Assembly: GCF_003201815.1 (NCBI RefSeq)
Contig: NZ_QJKB01000002.1
Location: forward strand, 1-64,000
Length of the DNA stretch: 64,000 bases
From: Undibacterium pigrum
Lineage (GTDB): Bacteria; Pseudomonadota; Gammaproteobacteria; Burkholderiales; Burkholderiaceae_D
Direction of reading: 5' to 3'
Shown here piece after piece: positions 62,596 to 64,000 of this stretch. The translations under genes and the position numbers were made by a program. Numbering within the stretch: the first letter of the stretch is position 1; every line of letters starts with the position of its first letter. The notes beneath the pieces were generated by a model. It did not search any database, had not been told where the DNA came from, and was given only the letters and a program-made list of their open reading frames with translations.

Positions 62596-62734
62596 GATGG
62601 ACAGGTCAGTAATAAATACAAGTTCGGAGGATGCTCGTAAACATGGTATATAGCAAACACTTTCAAACAAACAGTGGCAGATATTTTCCAAAATTTGCGA
62701 CAATCGTGCGTCACCCAAGGTCTTACTAAGAGGC

Positions 62735-62751
62735 TGTTGCTAAATTGCGAT
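62735..62751. other. Possible IS-end-like sequence
   Basis: GAGGCTGTTGCTAAA resembles terminal inverted repeats of some IS families (GAGGCTGTTGCAAAA type). No transposase or second end is present, so this is only a possible footprint. Confidence 0.2.
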
Positions 62752-62771
62752 GGCCAGGCGTAGCCGCATCG

Positions 62772-62867
62772 TTAACAGTCATCTTTTCCCAGAAAAATTT
62801 CATCTGTAGACGGTTCTACATAGATCTTCAATTTTTCGGTTTTCGTATTTTTCAAGACAAGATTCAT
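62772..62867 (-). pseudogene. Short reading frame, possible truncated gene
   Basis: On the minus strand ATG at 62867, with GGAG eight bases upstream, opens 31 codons: MNLVLKNTKTEKLKIYVEP then STDEIFLGKDDC. The pattern (hydrophobic strand, charged strand, VEPxxDE) looks like the start of a small beta-rich protein, cut short. Just after its stop lies the possible IS-end-like sequence (62735-62751). It could be a real micro-protein or a gene remnant. Confidence 0.3.
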
Positions 62868-62927
62868 TTCCGGGTCTCCAATTTGTTGCATTAATTCTGA
62901 TCGGGCTACAGGCCTGGAAATTTCTGC

Positions 62928-63662
62928 ATGCTAAACTTTACCTTAACCCTCATTTTTGACCAAATTGGAGTCGATTTGAATTATCTGGAACTTTTATTAA
63001 ATTGCGGCTATTCAACAGAAATAATAAATATTGCCAAAGGCGATATTAAGGTACCAGAATACACTTTTAAGGCACTAGCTGATTTAAGCTTTGCCTTTCC
63101 TCCAGCCCTGATTCCATTATGGAGCAATGCCAGTTGGCCAGGGTATATCGGCATTGTTAAACATTGGTTTGGCAATCAACCCGATACCTTCGTTGAATAC
63201 TTTTCTGGCGAGACTTCCATTATTGAAATAGCCAAAAATTTACAACAGCTAAAGGCATGGATGGTTTTCGATTTTTTAAGCAATGTGCCAGATGCTGATG
63301 AAGTCGGGCGATTTGCTGAGTCAATTGGATTTTGTCGGGCAGATGAGGTTGAGACCATTTTTGCGGAATGCGAAGATGTATCTGATCTAGCGTTTTTAGA
63401 TATTTTTAAAAGTGACCTTCCTTCTATTCTCAAACGTGATGAAAGATTAGGTAAACCTGAATGGTGGTCATCATCATCAGGAGTTGACGAAATTCGCAAT
63501 CAAATAAACCATGGCCAATTTGAACAAGCCTGGTTACAACTTAATAGCGGGGTATCCAATAAATCCGAGATAGCTAGCATTCTAAGTTTGCTATCTGGTC
63601 ACGTGGAAAGAAAAACAGAGTTCCAGATTTTGATTTCTTGTTGGAGCACAGCCAATTCATAA
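62928..63662 (+). CDS. Hypothetical protein near a SUKH gene
   Basis: A 244-residue acidic, cytoplasmic protein that I do not recognise. It is AT-richer than its neighbours. The N-terminal part is helical (LNYLELLLNCGYSTEIINIAKGDIKVPEYTFKALADLSF), and the region FIFAECEDVSDLAFLDIFKSD-like (about 145-165) is strongly acidic. Tryptophan-rich spots (PEWWSSSSG, SNASWPGYIG) are typical of small immunity proteins. With the SUKH gene 95 bases downstream it may belong to a toxin-immunity array, which is an inference from context. No clear ribosome site precedes ATG 62928. Confidence 0.6.
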   Translation: MLNFTLTLIFDQIGVDLNYLELLLNCGYSTEIINIAKGDIKVPEYTFKALADLSFAFPPALIPLWSNASWPGYIGIVKHWFGNQPDTFVEYFSGETSIIEIAKNLQQLKAWMVFDFLSNVPDADEVGRFAESIGFCRADEVETIFAECEDVSDLAFLDIFKSDLPSILKRDERLGKPEWWSSSSGVDEIRNQINHGQFEQAWLQLNSGVSNKSEIASILSLLSGHVERKTEFQILISCWSTANS

Positions 63663-63756
63663 ACTGCGTAGTGGCAATTTTTTTGCGAGGGAAACGCGTA
63701 CAAACTTGCACTGCAAGCCTCCTACGCTGGTTATTTGATAAATAAATGGAAGTTGC

Positions 63757-64000
63757 ATGGACCAATATTCTGATTTGCTGCACTTGGTAAGTACCAACGC
63801 ATCCTTAGGAAAATTAAAGCCTGTTGATCCAGTATTATTTCAGGAAAATCAATTGACCATGGAAAATTGCCATCCGACTATGTAGAGTTCTTGACTTCAA
63901 TTGGTGCGGGGACTATTGGAGATAGTCAATACAGCTTATATTCCGGCTTGATTGATCCAGATTTTATCTACGGTGATGATCGTCAACAAGTTGAAAATAT
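63757..64000 (+). pseudogene. Frame-disrupted SUKH (SMI1/KNR4) protein, cut by the window end
   Basis: From ATG 63757 (GGAAG four bases upstream) the frame runs 42 codons (MDQYSDLLHLVSTNASLGKL ... ENQLTMENCHPTM) to TAG at 63883-63885. In a different frame from about 63864 the sequence continues KLPSDYVEFLTSIGAGTIG then DSQYSLYSGLIDPDFIYGDD to the end of the window. The second part is a clear SUKH motif (KLPxDYxxFLxxxGxG). Normal SUKH genes join these segments, so a deletion or frameshift near 63860-63866 separates them. SUKH proteins are often immunity proteins to polymorphic toxins. A sequencing error is possible at the AAAA run. Confidence 0.6.

Overview
The window looks like chromosomal DNA of a betaproteobacterium of the order Burkholderiales, probably an Oxalobacteraceae member (Undibacterium/Herbaspirillum-like). 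This is inferred from protein character, moderate GC, the conserved lysM-dprA-smg-topB / def-fmt layout, and an rRNA leader of the betaproteobacterial type. No species is claimed. Almost all of it is dense, core-like gene content. No prophage, CRISPR array, tRNA or intact insertion sequence was seen.

Left edge (1-1740): the first ~235 bases are the promoter and boxA-containing leader of an rRNA operon transcribed to the left, out of the window. Beyond it lie an orphan bidirectional terminator and a structured leader with cobalamin-riboswitch-like sequence blocks ahead of a cation diffusion facilitator gene.

1743-13280: a minus-strand run (lysM protein, dprA, smg, topB, DUF1631) diverges from def-fmt. 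A lipoprotein/FlgO-like pair with a strong terminator follows.

13299-21380: nhaR-like regulator divergent from a yccA-terC membrane pair; a DUF4214 protein with a large internal duplication; a hybrid sensor kinase convergent with a NarL-type response regulator.

21660-31040: metH behind a SAM-II-like riboswitch with an adjacent terminator hairpin; a small hypothetical gene; a chalcone-isomerase-like periplasmic protein behind a 34-bp perfect palindrome; a TonB-dependent receptor divergent from a LysR regulator.

31145-43300: zntB-type transporter, nitroreductase, SnoaL-like exported protein, an HD-GYP/PAS-GGDEF-EAL two-gene c-di-GMP operon, SEL1 protein, a double-length methylglyoxal synthase, a CII-like regulator, a DUF2314-ankyrin protein, a split chromate transporter pair and a TonB-like protein.

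43300-57080: MocR-type regulator next to dctA, a DHA1 MFS exporter, paeA, yegD, a REC-DUF3369-degenerate GGDEF-EAL protein, a Spy/CpxP-like protein divergent from an OmpR-type two-component system, and a DUF2721 protein.

57090-64000: a lipoprotein, an acyl-CoA ligase behind three tandem hairpins, a HEAT-like exported protein, then an AT-richer end with a possible gene remnant, an unrecognised gene and a frame-disrupted SUKH (SMI1/KNR4) gene, which resembles an immunity-gene neighbourhood.

Themes are envelope stress and ion homeostasis (CDF, NhaR/YccA/TerC, ZntB, PaeA, Spy-like), c-di-GMP turnover (three proteins) and RNA-based control of methionine synthesis.
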